Source: Nitrospirota bacterium (GTDB lineage Bacteria > Nitrospirota > Thermodesulfovibrionia > Thermodesulfovibrionales > UBA6898). Taken from it: a DNA stretch of 32,472 bases. Shown in pieces: positions 24,910 to 32,449 of this stretch. Numbering within the stretch: the stretch's first letter is position 1; each line of letters opens with the position of its first letter. The translations under genes and the position numbers were made by a program. Under the pieces are notes generated by a model. That model made no database searches, had not been told where the DNA came from, and saw only the letters and a program-made list of their open reading frames with translations. The DNA lies in the NCBI GenBank assembly GCA_021811105.1, contig JAJZPM010000045.1, positions 1 through 32,472 of the forward strand. Reading direction: 5' to 3'.

Positions 24910-26423
24910 AATACAGCGTAGCCCTTACAGAAGATATCCACAAGGCCGCCTATGAGCATCTTATCCGTTTAGATCGGCAAGAGGACCTCTGCTTTGCCCT
25001 GTGGTTTCCAAGCCAGGGGCATACCCGGAAGACAGCCTTGATCTGGAAGCTCATACTTCCCGGCAGTGGCGACCGCAAAGTCCATGGCAATGCGAGCTTC
25101 ACCGGCCGGTATTTTGAACGCGCTATAGGTGAGGCCGTGAAAGCCGGCGGTGGTCTGGCTTTAATGCACAGTCACCCCGGCCCTGGGTGGCAGGGCATGA
25201 GTTCAGATGATATCAGCGCCGAAAGAAATCATGCCGCGGCAACGAAGGGGGCAACCGGCTTACCGATTGTCGGCCTGACAATAGGGACGGATGGCGCATG
25301 GAGTGCCCGGTTCTGGGAAAAAACCAAGCCGAGGACATACGAGCGCTTCTGGTGTGAAAGTGTAAGGGTTGTCGGCGACGCTCTGAATATCACATTCATG
25401 GATGAGCTCATGCCTGTGCCAAAGTTCAGGAAGAACTTGGATCGGACTATATCGGCTTGGGGTCATAAGAAACAGGCGGTCCTTTCCCGCCTGAAAATAG
25501 GGATAATCGGCTTAGGAAGCGTAGGAAGCATTATATCCGAAGCGCTTGCACGCATGGGAGTGTCCCATGTAAAACTGATGGATTTTGACACTATCGAGTA
25601 TGTGAATCTCGACAGAACCCTGCATGCCTATGAAGATGACTCGACAACGGGACGGGCAAAAGTAGCAGCCGCGGCTAACGCTTTCCGAAAGAGCGCCACG
25701 TCCGAAAAGGTCACGGTGGAACTACTTGAATGGAGCGTCACCGAAGAGCAAGGCTTTCGGGATGCCCTCGACTGCGATATCTTATTCAGCTGCGTTGATA
25801 GGCCATGGCCTCGCGCGGCTTTGAACTTGATCGCATATGCTCACTTAGTCCCTGTTGTTGATGGCGGCATAGCTATCAAAATCAAGTCTAACGGTACGAT
25901 GAGAAGTGCTGACTGGAAATCGCATATTGTCGGACCGGGCAGGAAATGTCTGGAGTGCCTTGGTCAATATGACTCCGGTCTAGTCTCAGCAGACCGTGAG
26001 GGATATTTCGACGATCCCACGTACATACAGAATCTTCCCATGGACCACTCTATAAAGAGAAATGAGAATGTCTTTGCATTCAGCCTAAGCACAGCTTCTT
26101 TCCATGTTCTGCAAATGCTTTCCATGATCGTCGCTCCCTCAGGATTGGCGAATGTAGGGGCTCAGAATTACCACTTTGTTACAGGCGCCCTCGATGTCGA
26201 TCGCGACAAGTGTAAGGAATCCTGTCTCTATCCTTCCTTTACCGCCAAAGGCGACAGCACAGGGATAGTTGTGACCGGAATACATGCCAAGGCAGAAGAA
26301 GCCAGGGCTCTCAGATTAAAGTCGGGTACAGCTTCTCAAACATGGAGAGATAGAATTGTTGTACTTTATCATGCAATGATGGGCACGGTAAGGCGAGCGT
26401 TTTTGAAAATCTTGAAAACTTGA
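24906..26423 (+). CDS. JAB deubiquitinase-E1 (ThiF-like) fusion protein
   Basis: Residues 1-160 are a JAB/JAMM metalloprotease domain with Glu26 (QEDLCFALW), His88, His90 (HSHPGPGWQGMS), Ser99 and Asp102. Residues ~190-450 are an E1/ThiF adenylating domain: GLGSVGS (202-208), Asp226 in LMDFDTIEYVNLDR, Asn234 to Arg237, Lys252 and Asp298 in CVDRPWPR. Zinc ligands are probably Cys348/Cys351 (CLEC) and Cys436/Cys440 (CKESC). The protein could adenylate the Ubl C-terminus and also remove it from targets. A catalytic Cys of E1 type is not obvious; Cys296 is a candidate by position only. It is the last gene of the coupled operon and ends 55 bp before a convergent gene. Confidence 0.88.
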   Translation: MKYSVALTEDIHKAAYEHLIRLDRQEDLCFALWFPSQGHTRKTALIWKLILPGSGDRKVHGNASFTGRYFERAIGEAVKAGGGLALMHSHPGPGWQGMSSDDISAERNHAAATKGATGLPIVGLTIGTDGAWSARFWEKTKPRTYERFWCESVRVVGDALNITFMDELMPVPKFRKNLDRTISAWGHKKQAVLSRLKIGIIGLGSVGSIISEALARMGVSHVKLMDFDTIEYVNLDRTLHAYEDDSTTGRAKVAAAANAFRKSATSEKVTVELLEWSVTEEQGFRDALDCDILFSCVDRPWPRAALNLIAYAHLVPVVDGGIAIKIKSNGTMRSADWKSHIVGPGRKCLECLGQYDSGLVSADREGYFDDPTYIQNLPMDHSIKRNENVFAFSLSTASFHVLQMLSMIVAPSGLANVGAQNYHFVTGALDVDRDKCKESCLYPSFTAKGDSTGIVVTGIHAKAEEARALRLKSGTASQTWRDRIVVLYHAMMGTVRRAFLKILKT

Positions 26424-26478
26424 TAGGCAGGTGCTCCGAGTTCGAGACTGTCAGACATGCAACTTCGGAAACTAATTG

Positions 26479-27258
26479 TTATTTCGTTGGCGGGTAGAAT
26501 ACGCCTAAGATCATAAAATTCTGTCTGAACCTCTTCATATTTCCCACAAAGAAGTAGGTATCATTCTTCATGGAACAGAGATTATCCAGCCAGCGCTCTT
26601 TGATCTTCTCGAGCAGCACCGCCTCATCCTTATAGGTGAACCTCCACGTTCTATACGCCTGTCCGATCTCCCAGTCAATAATGGGCAGGTCATGACCGAG
26701 ACAGTCGTGTCTCCCCTGACAGAAGAACTGATATCTAAAATCAAAGGGTATCTCCTCAATAGCCTGTTTGCTCTTGTTGTAAAAGCTCAGTTGAGCGTAA
26801 CAGACATCTCTCTCCGTCTTATTTTGAAGCTTCACTTTCTTATGCGTGAAGGCGATTCTATGAGGTTTGAACATGCCGAGAGACAAACCGGACTTCTCGC
26901 TGCCTTTCAGGAGGTCGCAGTATGAAGGGGCAAGCGTAGGAAGAACGATCTTCTTTCTCTTGTTCCATCCGTCTTTCGTTCTTGTATCGTACCACTCCAG
27001 CACTTTAATGCTATCGGCGTCTACCTTGAAACTCTCAGACCGCGTATCATCCGGGGCTTTGTGTGCCCTAATTTCGATGATGCTATATTTCCTGAATTTC
27101 TTTTCATCCTCCAGGTCCCTATATTGAATGGGATAAAGGCGTATCCATTTTTCTGTGGTAAGATCAATGCCGGCGACACAAACAGTCTCTCCATACTTCT
27201 TGCTTGGGTTGGGATAGGCTTTGACGGTGACGAGAACTTTTTTAAGTTCCCATAGCAT
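26479..27258 (-). CDS. Predicted dual OB-fold protein, DUF488 partner
   Basis: The 259-residue protein opens with KKVLVTVKAYPNPSKKYGETVCVAGID, then WIRLYPIQYRDLEDEKKFRKY. From memory, this is the start of a family annotated as dual OB-domain proteins, often next to DUF488 genes in defence or DNA-processing islands. Here too the DUF488 gene is directly upstream. Its TGA overlaps this ATG (27258-27256), so the two are coupled. The C-terminal half (PFDFRYQFFCQGRHDCLGHDLPIIDWEIGQAYR) contains two close cysteines and histidines that could bind metal. OB folds suggest nucleic-acid binding. An upstream in-frame start at 27330 would overlap DUF488 more deeply and is rejected. Confidence 0.65.
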   Translation of the reverse strand: MLWELKKVLVTVKAYPNPSKKYGETVCVAGIDLTTEKWIRLYPIQYRDLEDEKKFRKYSIIEIRAHKAPDDTRSESFKVDADSIKVLEWYDTRTKDGWNKRKKIVLPTLAPSYCDLLKGSEKSGLSLGMFKPHRIAFTHKKVKLQNKTERDVCYAQLSFYNKSKQAIEEIPFDFRYQFFCQGRHDCLGHDLPIIDWEIGQAYRTWRFTYKDEAVLLEKIKERWLDNLCSMKNDTYFFVGNMKRFRQNFMILGVFYPPTK

Positions 27259-27704
27259 CAAATATGTGTGATTACCAGGCCGTTGCCGTCGATCGCTTTG
27301 ACCTTCTTGGCAACGATAAGGCGATGACATTTAAGTGGATCGCGCTCCATGCACATGAAGCAACTTACATCCTGTGCTATGATCTCCCTGTACATCTCCT
27401 CCATGTCGCCGTTAAGGGTTTCGAGATATGCCCTGTATCCATCGAAAAAGGAATCGTAGTCCTTATCCCTATGGAGCTTCTCTCTCAATTCTTTTGGGCT
27501 GCCGAGCTTGCCGACGTGAACATAGTTTATCCCTGCGGACCGAAGGTGCTCGCTGATGCGTGTCTTTGAGAAGTCACGTTTTCTACTATAGGGTATCTCA
27601 CGGACATCGATGAGTGTGCTAATTCCGTGCTTTTTCAGTCTGCCCAAAAACTCATCTATTGTCCGCTCTTCATAGCCGATAGTAAATACCGTTATAGGCT
27701 TCAC
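27258..27704 (-). CDS. DUF488 family protein
   Basis: The 148-residue protein shows the DUF488 pattern: VFTIGYEERTIDEFLGRLKKHGISTLIDVREIPYSRK near the start and FMCMERDPLKCHR near the end. The CMERDPLKCHR segment is the conserved core of the family and probably holds its reactive cysteine and ligands. The biochemical role is not established. GTG at 27704 is chosen because CGGAGG lies 6 nt upstream and it puts the protein start at the usual place; an ATG at 27746 would add 14 residues without a ribosome site. It is coupled to the dual OB gene and starts ~50 bp after a truncated ATPase tail. Confidence 0.8.
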   Translation of the reverse strand: MKPITVFTIGYEERTIDEFLGRLKKHGISTLIDVREIPYSRKRDFSKTRISEHLRSAGINYVHVGKLGSPKELREKLHRDKDYDSFFDGYRAYLETLNGDMEEMYREIIAQDVSCFMCMERDPLKCHRLIVAKKVKAIDGNGLVITHI

Positions 27705-27753
27705 TGAATGCCTCCGCACCTTCGGTGTTTTGCCTAAGTATAGCATATTTGCT

Positions 27754-28176
27754 TTACTCCCTAATCTCGATCTTCAACCCCAGTTGCTTTGCTGCCTCCT
27801 GCATAGCCTTGAAAGCAGGATCGTTCTTATTAATCGGGTGTTCGCTGCTCGGCTCTATCTCGAACTGAATCCCAAGGTTCAGTTTCTTTAACTGCATACG
27901 CGCAGCAGGATTTACGAAACACCTGAAGATATCGCCCCAGCTATCAAGAGGGACATGCCCTTTAATAACTACCGACTGTATAGTCGCCTTTCCGGCTTCT
28001 GCTGTTTCCGTGGAGCCGCCTGTTTCCGTGGCGGCTGTTGCCGTAACACCCGAGGTGCCCTCCGCACTAAAACCGGCGCTTTCTCCTTTTCCTTCTTCGC
28101 GCCTGAAAGGCGGAATGATCCAGATTCCGTCTTCATTCGGATCAATGAACACTTGGTCCCTGCCGGGTTTAAGCTA
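27754..28176 (-). pseudogene. C-terminal remnant, probably of a DUF499-like defence ATPase
   Basis: The frame ends in a compact domain of ~75 residues (ATIQSVVIKGHVPLDSWGDIFRCF...LGIQFEIEP) and begins with LKPGRDQVFIDPNEDGIWIIPPF followed by a Gly/Ser/Thr/Ala-rich linker. This pattern resembles the very end of large DUF499-type ATPases; I call it by memory only. An in-frame TAG lies directly before LKPGRD, and the divergent gene begins at 28187. The ~900-residue ATPase body is missing. A GTG at 28152 would allow a 132-residue product, so a small expressed protein is not excluded. Confidence 0.45.
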
Positions 28177-28186
28177 AAATAGCGGC

Positions 28187-28879
28187 GTGGACTTTGATGA
28201 GACAATTGGCACGCTCAACAGGATATTAGCAGATGAGGATCCGGTTACATTTAGCAGTTCCTGGGTACTAAAATACGCTCCCCGGTGCTATCGGTTCATA
28301 TATAGAAATATAAGAACGGAGACCGGTCGTATAGACTGGGATAAAGTTACTTTTGCTCTGGAGCGGAAATTTCAACGTCGCTGGACGCCAAGACGAAAAC
28401 CAAATGGTCGAGCACTTTATGAGGATTCATCTGAAGTAAATGCTATCCTCAATAAATACCGGGACAAACTCTACGTCTTTCTTGCTCCCTCTGATCTTAA
28501 CGATAAACACATACGAAACGTAATCAGCATCTCCCTTGTGCGCCTCGCTCAACATGGAAACCAGTTAGCAAAACGGGAGGCTGTAAAGCTTGTCCGTTAT
28601 ACTATTGATGACTGGATTGGGCGCTATCGTTTTATGTCTCGATGGGAAGGCTACGACGAGGAAATTCAAAAACACCTCGAAGCATGCATGCGCCGTTATC
28701 GCTACACAGGATCATTTCTCAAGTATCTGTTCCGGACTCTTCAATGTGCGGGAAGGGGCCTGCGACCGCTCTATACATGCTCATTACATGATCCGGTCGC
28801 CTTTGGTTCGGGGAAATGTAAGATTGAGAATGTCTATCAGGATGCTGAGACGAATGAAATCCGTATTCATACGGGATAA
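28187..28879 (+). CDS. Uncharacterised protein, possibly sigma-70 region 2-like
   Basis: I do not recognise the family firmly. The 230-residue protein starts at GTG 28187. Residues ~115-190 (VRLAQHGNQLAKREAVKLVRYTIDDWIGRYRFMSRWEGYDEEIQKHLEACMRRYRYTGSFLKYLFRTL, in segments) resemble the helices of sigma-70 region 2, with YTGSFLKYLFRTL at the place where sigma factors have their F..WL segment. The C-terminus (SLHDPVAFGSG, KIENVYQDAET) recalls the region just after region 2. No region 4 HTH follows, so a full ECF sigma is not encoded. It is divergent from the truncated ATPase tail and may be the sole complete gene of that module. Confidence 0.5.
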   Translation: MDFDETIGTLNRILADEDPVTFSSSWVLKYAPRCYRFIYRNIRTETGRIDWDKVTFALERKFQRRWTPRRKPNGRALYEDSSEVNAILNKYRDKLYVFLAPSDLNDKHIRNVISISLVRLAQHGNQLAKREAVKLVRYTIDDWIGRYRFMSRWEGYDEEIQKHLEACMRRYRYTGSFLKYLFRTLQCAGRGLRPLYTCSLHDPVAFGSGKCKIENVYQDAETNEIRIHTG

Positions 28880-28888
28880 ATAAGCAGA

Positions 28889-28920
28889 AATAACCAGATG
28901 GCAATAACGATCTGGTCATT
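28889..28920. terminator. Hairpin after the sigma-like gene, possible terminator
   Basis: AATAACCAGAT and ATCTGGTCATT pair over 11 positions with one G-U, around a 10-nt loop, 9 bp past the stop codon. No U-tract follows, so termination is uncertain. Confidence 0.4.
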
Positions 28921-29044
28921 CTCGCTGAGATGCAAAGAGTAGTATAGAGAAGATCAACGCAGTCTTCATCGGCTGATTGAGATTAGAGACTTTTTGTGGA
29001 CTTAAAAAGTGCAATCTGTCAAATTCTCACAATCTTGCCTCCGG

Positions 29045-29916
29045 CTAACGTTCCCGCCCGCCCTCGTCAATTCCCTTTCTCAGTTTCTCAATCTGCCGCA
29101 ATATTTCATCGAACTTGTCATTATAGCTGAGCGAGCCTCTGATCATATCTGTGACCAATCTGTATTGAGACTGCTCCTCTGTTTCCGCCCCCAAAATTGC
29201 TTTGATAGCACTCAACGTCTCGGGATCAGCGATCTTCGCCATGTCCCGGCCAAGCAGTCTGATGCCGGCATGTCTGGTATTAAAATCCTCTTCCTTAAGC
29301 AGGTCTTGCTCTTTATCGTATAGTCTCTCAAAGTTTCCGGCCTCCTCGTATTTTTGCATGATCAGCAAGAGGTCCTCCGCGTCTTTCTTCCTTTCAGGAT
29401 ATTTTTCCCTCCACGAGATGATCTTCATGAGCGCCAGCCCCGGCAGGGTCGGCAATTTAATATCGAGTTCAGGGTCTGTGCTCAGTCTGACAGTGATGGA
29501 GTATTCATAAGCCTCTTTAAAGCCGACCATGCTCATGAACATCTCATGTTCCGGAGGCCAGGCGATCCTCCGGTTCTCACCGGCAATAGGTCCGAATGGT
29601 ACGATATCGATAAGAACGGAATCGAAACGAAGGCGTTGAGCTTCTCTTTCGTCAGGGATAAACTTGCCCGTGGCCTTTAATGTTTCTCTCAGCTTGCTGA
29701 ACTGTTCCCAACTGGCAACCTCTACTCAGAGGTCAATATCCGTGGTCATCCTGGGTGGCTCTATTCCGTAGCAGTATTTCAGTATAAAGTCTCTTGCCGA
29801 GGCGCCGACAATAAAGAAGGAAATCCCGAGAGAATCGGCGGATATCTTGACAGCCGAAAGGCATCGACTGTCTGCCGGTCAATCTTCCCTGACAAGTCGA
29901 ACAATATGTTGCTCAT
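29045..29916 (-). pseudogene. Broken AbiEii-like nucleotidyltransferase toxin gene
   Basis: The original gene can be rebuilt from two frames. It starts at ATG 29916 (MSNILFDLSGKIDRQTVDAF), shifts frame near 29850 by loss of one base, and continues with AVKISADSLGISFFIVGASARDF and RMTTDIDL. It then meets an in-frame TGA (29726-29728) directly after the catalytic DID motif. The rest (VEVASWEQF, then DSVLIDIVPFG, then LDIKLPTLPGLALMKIISWREKY.RKKDAEDLLLI) is intact to 29045. Length and motifs fit the nucleotidyl transferase AbiEii/type IV toxin family. The start overlaps the upstream antitoxin gene by 38 bp. Two lesions make a functional product unlikely; an internal ATG at 29542 would give only the C-terminal domain. 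Confidence 0.85.
29726..29728 (-). other. Premature TGA stop in the toxin gene
   Basis: The codon follows the sequence for TTDIDL, immediately after the catalytic Asp pair, and precedes VEVASWEQF in the same frame. A single base change would restore a sense codon. Confidence 0.85.
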
Positions 29917-30928
29917 AGACCATCTTTGCTGTTTCGAGATTGCGCTGATTCCCTGTTGCCAGAAGGTCGGCATACACAAGGACTGGGTGGACCAGGTCGT
30001 CATGCTGTTGATCCTCTGCAGGCTTCCAGAAGCGTTCGAGGATTTCAACGTCTCCCGTATTGTCCATTTTCAGTCTGTTGTCGAGAAGCAACTGATTGAG
30101 ATGCTGAGCATCCGCGTAGATCGTGATCAGCTGGGGTTTCAGATATTGAGTCAGTCTTGCGGCCGCTATCTCGCCGCCCCACTGGGCCTTTTGCGGGTCG
30201 AGCCTCTTCTGCTGCCACCAATCATGTTGACCTTTGTAGCGGCCCAGGAGCTGCTTTAGTCTCAACTGCTCAGGATATGCTGTCACCCAGCGTTGCAAGA
30301 GAGTTTCTTTCTGCGCCAGTTTCAGACCTCTCTTACCCATGTCAATAAGAAAGCCCAGTTCCTTTAGTTCCTTCATGGTCCAGTCAACGGTCCCAAGAGC
30401 AAGACCCGTAGCGGCCGCGATCTCCCGGTAGGTTTTGTTTTCAAAACCGGGATTGCATAAAAAGTAATAAATCATTTTAAGCCCGGCAGCCTTGAAGGCC
30501 CTCTTAACAGGGATCTGTCCGACAGTTTCCGGCAACCTGTTGCCCTTTACAAAAATATAGACAGGCGGCTGGTTAATAAAGGCATTGCCGGCAGTATCAA
30601 TGAATTCAATGCCGTCCTCACGTAACTGTTCGGCCATCTGGGGGTTCACGTATTTTGCGATGAGCAGCAGTGGGTACTGTAGTCCCTCCCTGTGCAGAAG
30701 CAGCAAGAGCCTTTGGGCTTTTGTGACCGTGGTCTTTATTCCGGCATAGTACTTCAACTCCTTGCCGTGTATCACCATCCGTATCATCCGGTCGGGCTGA
30801 AACCCAGCCGTATAGGCAGGCCCCAGCTCTAACGTCTCGATCTCCGTCTGCGCCGGGGCGGTCTTCTTGAATGCCTCTACAGCATGCCGGAAGATTTCCT
30901 CTTCGATATCAATCTTGGGTCTGTCCAT
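29879..30928 (-). CDS. AbiEi-family antitoxin/regulator (type IV TA)
   Basis: The 349-residue protein has the layout of large AbiEi antitoxins. The central segment TKAQRLLLLLHREGLQYPLLLIAKYVNPQMAEQLREDGIEFIDTAGNAFIN is characteristic, and residues ~165-240 form a winged helix (YREIAAATGLALGTVDWTMKELKELGFL). It should repress its own promoter and neutralise the downstream toxin. ATG 30928 (MDRPKIDIEEEI) is preferred over 30994, since the intervening bases hold a perfect palindrome that fits an operator. The gene is intact although its toxin partner is broken, so it may be a solitary regulator or protect against other AbiEii toxins. It overlaps the toxin pseudogene by 38 bp. Confidence 0.8.
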   Translation of the reverse strand: MDRPKIDIEEEIFRHAVEAFKKTAPAQTEIETLELGPAYTAGFQPDRMIRMVIHGKELKYYAGIKTTVTKAQRLLLLLHREGLQYPLLLIAKYVNPQMAEQLREDGIEFIDTAGNAFINQPPVYIFVKGNRLPETVGQIPVKRAFKAAGLKMIYYFLCNPGFENKTYREIAAATGLALGTVDWTMKELKELGFLIDMGKRGLKLAQKETLLQRWVTAYPEQLRLKQLLGRYKGQHDWWQQKRLDPQKAQWGGEIAAARLTQYLKPQLITIYADAQHLNQLLLDNRLKMDNTGDVEILERFWKPAEDQQHDDLVHPVLVYADLLATGNQRNLETAKMVYEQHIVRLVRED

Positions 30929-30948
30929 AGCTTTGTTCACTTTATTAT

Positions 30949-30971
30949 TATGTTCATTTAGTATGAACATA
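30949..30971. promoter_or_regulatory. Operator-like palindrome upstream of the second abiEi
   Basis: TATGTTCAT-TTAGT-ATGAACATA is a perfect 9-5-9 inverted repeat beginning 21 bp upstream of the ATG. Single TGTTCA/TGAAC half-sites flank it on both sides. This suits cooperative binding by AbiEi as known from other AbiE systems. Confidence 0.7.
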
Positions 30972-31445
30972 CCTGAAATATGAACTAAAGTCAAGTTAGG
31001 AAAATGTTACAACGTAGTAGTGCGCGGAGTTTAAAGGATATTCTGGTCTTGGAAACATGATCTTAGGTCGTCGGCTTTGTGGCAGACAAAATGCCATGTT
31101 CATAATTACCTGGTGTTCATTATTGCTGAACATCAGCTAATTATGAAGTCGATTCGGGGTACTGAAAAGTATCGCAGGTTTCAATTTCTTTGCGGCAGTT
31201 CCTTGTGAATAGGTTTACGTTCTTTAGGTAGACGGTCAAAGTAAGCTTTCCCGGACAGTTGCAAAGTAGAGCACTGATTTCTCAGAAGTCCACAGGAACA
31301 AGGATGATAAAAATATAACAGAGTACTACAATCGGAAATCGGCAAGACGTTTCAAAAATCAATAGGCAACTCTGCCCCGATAAAGATAAAGTTCACCGCA
31401 CGGAATAAGTTAACAAAGTCAACGGGCGACAAATTTTATCAATAG
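30972..31445. other. Intergenic region with a long inverted repeat
   Basis: About 470 bp without a supported gene. It contains an imperfect 21-bp inverted repeat (31099-31147, listed separately). The part from 31148 to 31445 is A/T-richer than its neighbours, and I see no motif in it beyond scattered stops in all frames. Confidence 0.5.
31099..31147. repeat. 21-bp imperfect inverted repeat with TGTTCA half-sites
   Basis: The left arm starts TTCATAATTACC and ends GTGTTCA; the right arm is its complement with two mismatches, around a 7-nt loop (TTATTGC). The inner ends TGTTCA and TGAACA are the same half-sites as in the abiEi operator 130 bp away. Confidence 0.7.
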
Positions 31446-32090
31446 TCACTCTTTAGGGGTAGAACTGTCTGCATCTCTACCGACTTGGATTATCGTTATT
31501 CCAGAACTTCCCGCAATGTCAATTTTTTGGGTCATGTTGGATTTCTCAGTCCGCCTCGATCTTGCCTTTTGAACTGGCTTTTCTTTTTCATCTTTAGACT
31601 TTGTTTTTTGATTTCCTCGCTGTTCCTTAATAAACTCGTGGTTAAGTTTTCTGATCTCTTCTTGGAGGTCGTGAGGAAAATGCTCTACACGTATCCCGCT
31701 ATCGGTGAGAATCCAGACGCCGTTGCCTCGTATGTCGGGGTTAGGGTCAAGGATGCCGACAACGACCTTGCCAATTTTTCTTTTTACAATCCTTTTTGCA
31801 CATGGAATCTTTGGGTGATTTCGAGTGGTGCATGGTTCGAGAGTCGTGTACAAAGTTGCGCCCGTCAAGTCGACTCCGACCAGTTTTCTCTCAAGCGTGG
31901 TGTATTCAGCATGTTCACCTTCCGATATCTCTCCCCTGCATGCACTGGCAAGGAGATTGCCATTTTTAACGACAACCGCCCCGACATAAAGAGGCGTTTT
32001 TCCGCCGTCTAACTTGGACTTCTTCGCCTCTGCAATAGCGAGTTTCATGAAGTTAAGGTTTTGTGCCGCATCGTCTTTTGATATTTTCAT
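31446..32090 (-). CDS. Cytidine/deoxycytidylate deaminase-like protein with unusual tail
   Basis: The 214-residue protein has a zinc-dependent deaminase fold at residues ~10-155. H60-A-E62 (GEHAEYTTLE) and PCTTRNHPKIPC (Cys87 and Cys97) form the metal and proton-shuttle site. The segment VVVGILDPNPDIRGNGVWILTDSGI resembles RibD-type deaminases rather than CDA. The reductase domain of RibD and any other rib gene are absent, so a riboflavin role is unlikely; nucleotide or nucleic-acid deamination is more plausible. Residues 160-190 are a lysine-rich linker, and the last ~25 residues (KIDIAGSSGITIIQVGRD) look like a short separate module. Its start overlaps the stop of the small upstream gene by 4 nt. 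Confidence 0.82.
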   Translation of the reverse strand: MKISKDDAAQNLNFMKLAIAEAKKSKLDGGKTPLYVGAVVVKNGNLLASACRGEISEGEHAEYTTLERKLVGVDLTGATLYTTLEPCTTRNHPKIPCAKRIVKRKIGKVVVGILDPNPDIRGNGVWILTDSGIRVEHFPHDLQEEIRKLNHEFIKEQRGNQKTKSKDEKEKPVQKARSRRTEKSNMTQKIDIAGSSGITIIQVGRDADSSTPKE

Positions 32091-32326
32091 TCTCTAACCA
32101 TCCTTAGATTCTCAAGGCATATTTTATGATAAGGATTATCGTTCCCAATACTGGCGCCTCTCAGCACATTCACATCTTTGTCACAATCAGTGATAGTTTC
32201 TATGAATTCCTTGCATCCCACGAAATCAGCCCCCGTGGGGTCTTGTTGATAAGTTTTGAAAGAAAAGGACTTCATGACTTTCGACGACTCCCCTTCTTGT
32301 GTGGATATGTACCTTCCCCCTTGCAT
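32087..32326 (-). CDS. Small hypothetical protein coupled to the deaminase gene
   Basis: The 79-residue product is of a family I do not recognise. It has four cysteines and histidines scattered over residues 37-70 (GCKEF, DCDKD, YHKICLEN), no membrane segment and no known motif. The ATGA overlap with the downstream deaminase start supports that it is real and co-translated. The true start may be ATG 32275 (MKSFSFKTYQQ), which has GGGGAG upstream and would give 62 residues. Possible roles include a partner or regulator of the deaminase. Confidence 0.5.
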   Translation of the reverse strand: MQGGRYISTQEGESSKVMKSFSFKTYQQDPTGADFVGCKEFIETITDCDKDVNVLRGASIGNDNPYHKICLENLRMVRE

Positions 32327-32423
32327 GAAGTTAATTTGATTCTCTCTTGTTATTTTTCGGATTAATCCGGCCTAAGATTTATCAATAAACTGACCCGTTC
32401 ACAATAGGGCAGCCCGAAGGTGT

Positions 32424-32449
32424 AGGAGGAGAGGAAAGTCTCTCCCCCT
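32424..32449. terminator. Hairpin near the right edge
   Basis: AGGAGGAGAG and CTCTCCCCCT pair over 10 positions with one mismatch around GAAAGT, followed by TT and then mixed sequence. It could end a gene entering from outside the window; it is not firmly a terminator. Confidence 0.35.

Noticed and set aside
30929-30994. N-terminal extension of the second AbiEi protein
   Set aside because: The extra 22 codons would be encoded by a perfect operator-like palindrome, so the later ATG is more likely.
32424-32449. RNase P RNA-like motif GAGGAAAGTC
   Set aside because: The conserved continuation (CGGGC) is missing, and the sequence forms a simple GGAGAG/CTCTCC hairpin instead.
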